Origin: Perkinsus marinus ATCC 50983
Lineage: Eukaryota > Perkinsozoa > Perkinsida > Perkinsidae
DNA: 63,698 bases
Assembly: GCF_000006405.1 (NCBI RefSeq)
Contig: NW_003214508.1
Coordinates: 387,620 to 451,317, forward strand
Direction: 5' to 3'
Below are positions 61,506 through 63,698 of this stretch, piece after piece. Below the pieces are notes generated by a model, which had not been told where the DNA came from, searched no databases, and saw nothing but the letters and a program-made list of their open reading frames with translations. Each line of letters begins with the position of its first letter. Positions within the stretch are counted from its first letter, which is position 1. The position numbers and the translations under genes were made by a program.

Positions 61506-63000
61506 CTAGAGGGAGGCGGTGGATCGGTGTGCTTTTGCCCAACAGCCCAAAGCTGCCGCAGTAAGGGCTTGCCCTCGTTGGCAACCCGGGCCTGCCCAAG
61601 GCAGTTCACCCCTCACACACATAGACGGTACTACGTCCTTCCAGCGTTGGTAGAGTGCATTGAGGACCTTGGGGGCCGGCAGGTCCGAATCAGTTCCTAT
61701 GACCCTACTCTCGAGACACTGCATAGCAGCAGTCTGGTCAATCGGAGGCGCCTGCCAAGATCATTAGATCGGTACTCACATGTGTATTCCTCACGTCCAG
61801 AGTTCTCTTCTCCCAGCTATCAAAAGCGATAAGGAGCTCATCGACAGTGATAGAAGGCTCATTAGAGGCATTCCAAGTGGTAATGAAATCAAGATCGTCT
61901 TGGGTAGCATCGTAATGTAAGAACGGCGCTGAGAAAATACCAGATCTAGATTGCGTTGTAGTTACAGCTCACCTCTGATGTCAAGTTCATCGAGCCCAGC
62001 CTCGTCTATAACCGTCCTGAGGCAGAATGATACCAGAAGCCATCCCTCTGGATGTACCAGTATTACGCGGATCCAACTTCTTGGTTCAACCATCGCGGTT
62101 GCCGCCGACAACGCTCTTCAACTGACGTGGCTGCTGTGTCCCATTGACTCCTACCATAACATCAGCACTTCACACCGAGAACATTACGAGCGTTTCTAGC
62201 TCGATCACAGCACACAATGGTGACACGCACTCACCCTATGAGCAGTGCTCTCGGCTTTGTATTTATTCCCCATGATGATAGGTCTATCTCCTCAACGGCC
62301 GAGTATGGCGTGATGATCTGCCTCTCATTCGAATGGTGTCGTTTACCTAAGCCGATTATGCGTTCCTCACCGATTACGGCGAAAGAAACCATACCATCTC
62401 TCGCCGAAGTACAGATTAATTCATTCATAACGCTTCCTACTCCTCAACCTACTTCGACAAAGATATTACCAGGGACGTTATCAGACGGTGTTCCATCTGC
62501 TTGATTTCCCAGAAACTCCGCCAACTCTTCCGATCCCGGCTCGTAAAACATAGCCGGCGGGGGCTCTTGCAGACCCGCTTCAATGAGCTCTGCTGCGGTG
62601 AAGACCTTCTTGTCGCTCTCGGACTGAACACGGCCGCGGTCCGATACAAAATTGCCTCTTTGCAAAGGACAGCGACGATTCGATTCTGTCAGAGTTCATC
62701 AAGGATAGGTTATTGGTACAATTGTTTCCCGGCAATCGTTGAAGGTGAGAAAAATTGATCCACTTCAAGGAGTATGTTTCCAGTAAAGGCACGCAGTAGA
62801 CAAATAAGGTGAGAAGAGTGTCGGCCTACCTCCACCTCGCGTAAATCTTTCTCCGAGTTTATGACAGATAGGAGCTTTGTCGGCTCACATTGGCGAGTAC
62901 GGAGTTCACGATGGCCCGGAAGCATGTTGGCCTCGAGGGAGCAACAACGACAACAAGCCGGAACAAATCTAATGTACAAACTGAACAGATCCAACCTCAT
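61506..63000 (-). CDS. Enhancer-of-polycomb-like (EPL1 domain) protein, tentative
   Basis: Probable chromatin protein of a histone acetyltransferase complex. Minus-strand exons: LPGHRELRTRQCEPTKLLSV onward to EKDLREVE (about 62960-62830), SESDKKVFTAAELIEAGLQE with AMFYEPGSEELAEFL (about 62620-62460), a segment IIGLGKRHHSNERQIITPYS (62428-62231), then LHYDATQDDLDFITTWNASN and ITVDELLIAFDSWEKR (about 61925-61790). A short intron joins to APPIDQTAAMQCLESR and KVLNALYQRWKDVVPSM, stop 61506. The YDxxxxDxxFL, LEKR-like and AxYxxWxxx order resembles EPL1/BRPF proteins. Several joins and the true start are unsettled. Confidence 0.4.
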
Positions 63001-63095
63001 CCAATATGGAGTTCTCAGGGACGTTAGCAGTAGTCTTAGATCCGACTAGAGATATTCCGATCACCCGCGTTACGTATTGGGAGCTCGTTGCACCG

Positions 63096-63285
63096 GTGTT
63101 GGAAAATATGTAATCGCTTTCCTCAGCTGAGCTCGGGAGTTTCCTCACTAATCATGCAAGTTCACACATGAATGCGAGGAGGAGAAGTGTATAGAAACCA
63201 ACATGGATTTCCCAAAATTTCCCCAAAATTTTCATATTTTCATCAACACATGTAGTTGACCATGTGCATATTTTCTCACACTGCC
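63096..63285 (+). mobile_element. MITE-like dispersed repeat, copy 5, near complete
   Basis: GTGTTGGAAAATATG start, CTTTCCTCAGCTGAGCTCGG core, and CATATTTTCATCAACAC; start and end are inverted repeats of one another. The family's 3' extension GTAGTTGACCATGTGCATA follows, shared with copy 2. Confidence 0.8.
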
Positions 63286-63698
63286 CTCCATAGGGGAAGT
63301 CTCGAACTCGAACACGCACTACATGCCCCCTTTCTCCAATCAGTGAGGACACCAAGATCCTCTACCGCAATATTACCGATTCTGACTGTACTACTGTGTT
63401 CATGTGTATAGTAGGCTTATACGGAGAGTCGTGATGAAATCGTTATGGAAGATTCGAGCATGCATAGAGTCACGTTATTATCATCCGAACACGCGCAATC
63501 ATCTTAGTGTGAAATTTGGTAGAATTTTTGGATTTTTCGGGAATTTTTTTTTATGAAAAAACGTGGAATGGATGAATAAAAGTGAGGAAATGTCATTCGT
63601 ACCTGTAGTTCAAACTGCCATGAGTCGAAATGTAATGTTTCATCGACGATGTGTGCTCTACCAAGACGATGGTGAAAATTGCTAGAAAATGTACTTTA
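63286..63698. other. Window end, no gene seen
   Basis: AT-rich in the last 200 bases. No exon or repeat recognised. Confidence 0.5.

Overview
The window is nuclear DNA of a protist. It carries typical eukaryotic genes (FACT subunit, TFIIF, eIF4A, ribosomal protein eS28, ESF1, ATAD3, FAF2/UBXD8) that only read through if many very short GT-AG introns, mostly 35-50 nt, are removed. Tiny introns, a mitochondrial RAP/helical-repeat protein, cysteine-rich HGGG zinc fingers and a pepsin-like protease point to an alveolate, most likely a perkinsozoan such as Perkinsus. That assignment is inference. All exon joins were made by eye from reading phase, GT/AG ends and family knowledge.

Layout. 1-1971: a full-length Tc1/mariner transposon with a non-autonomous hAT element nested in its transposase gene. 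2.6-21.2 kb: genes all on the minus strand: aspartic protease, an unknown gene, SSRP1, TFIIF-beta, two tandem paralogues of a Rai1/DXO-like family, a coiled-coil protein, a small unknown, a SAM-TKL kinase, a MORN-repeat protein and cytochrome b5. 21.4-28.7 kb (plus): eIF4A, a membrane fatty-acid desaturase and a small unknown. 29.3-32.2 kb (minus): HGGG zinc-finger protein and a 3'-5' exonuclease. 32.7-36.2 kb (plus): K+-dependent Na+/Ca2+ exchanger and a CAMK-like kinase. 35.9-42.0 kb: a 3-kb segment present twice around a gap of exactly 100 N, probably two haplotypes placed in series; it contains the 3' end of the kinase, two minus-strand small genes and the 5' end of ESF1. 41.5-46.1 kb (plus): complete ESF1 and a HAD-like protein. 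46.5-47.0 kb (minus): eS28. 48.6-53.4 kb (plus): ATAD3 and FAF2/UBXD8. 54-63 kb (minus): RAP-domain protein, a small unknown, a tail-anchored unknown and an Enhancer-of-polycomb-like protein.

Genes are compact: neighbours are often 50-250 bp apart, and one divergent pair shares a 129-bp promoter with a GCGCGCGC core. A dispersed repeat of about 150-190 bp, MITE-like, occurs at least nine times, and four copies lie inside host introns that are several times longer than usual. Three other short introns in unrelated genes share a 13-nt motif. No LTR, viral, CRISPR, tRNA or rRNA feature was recognised.
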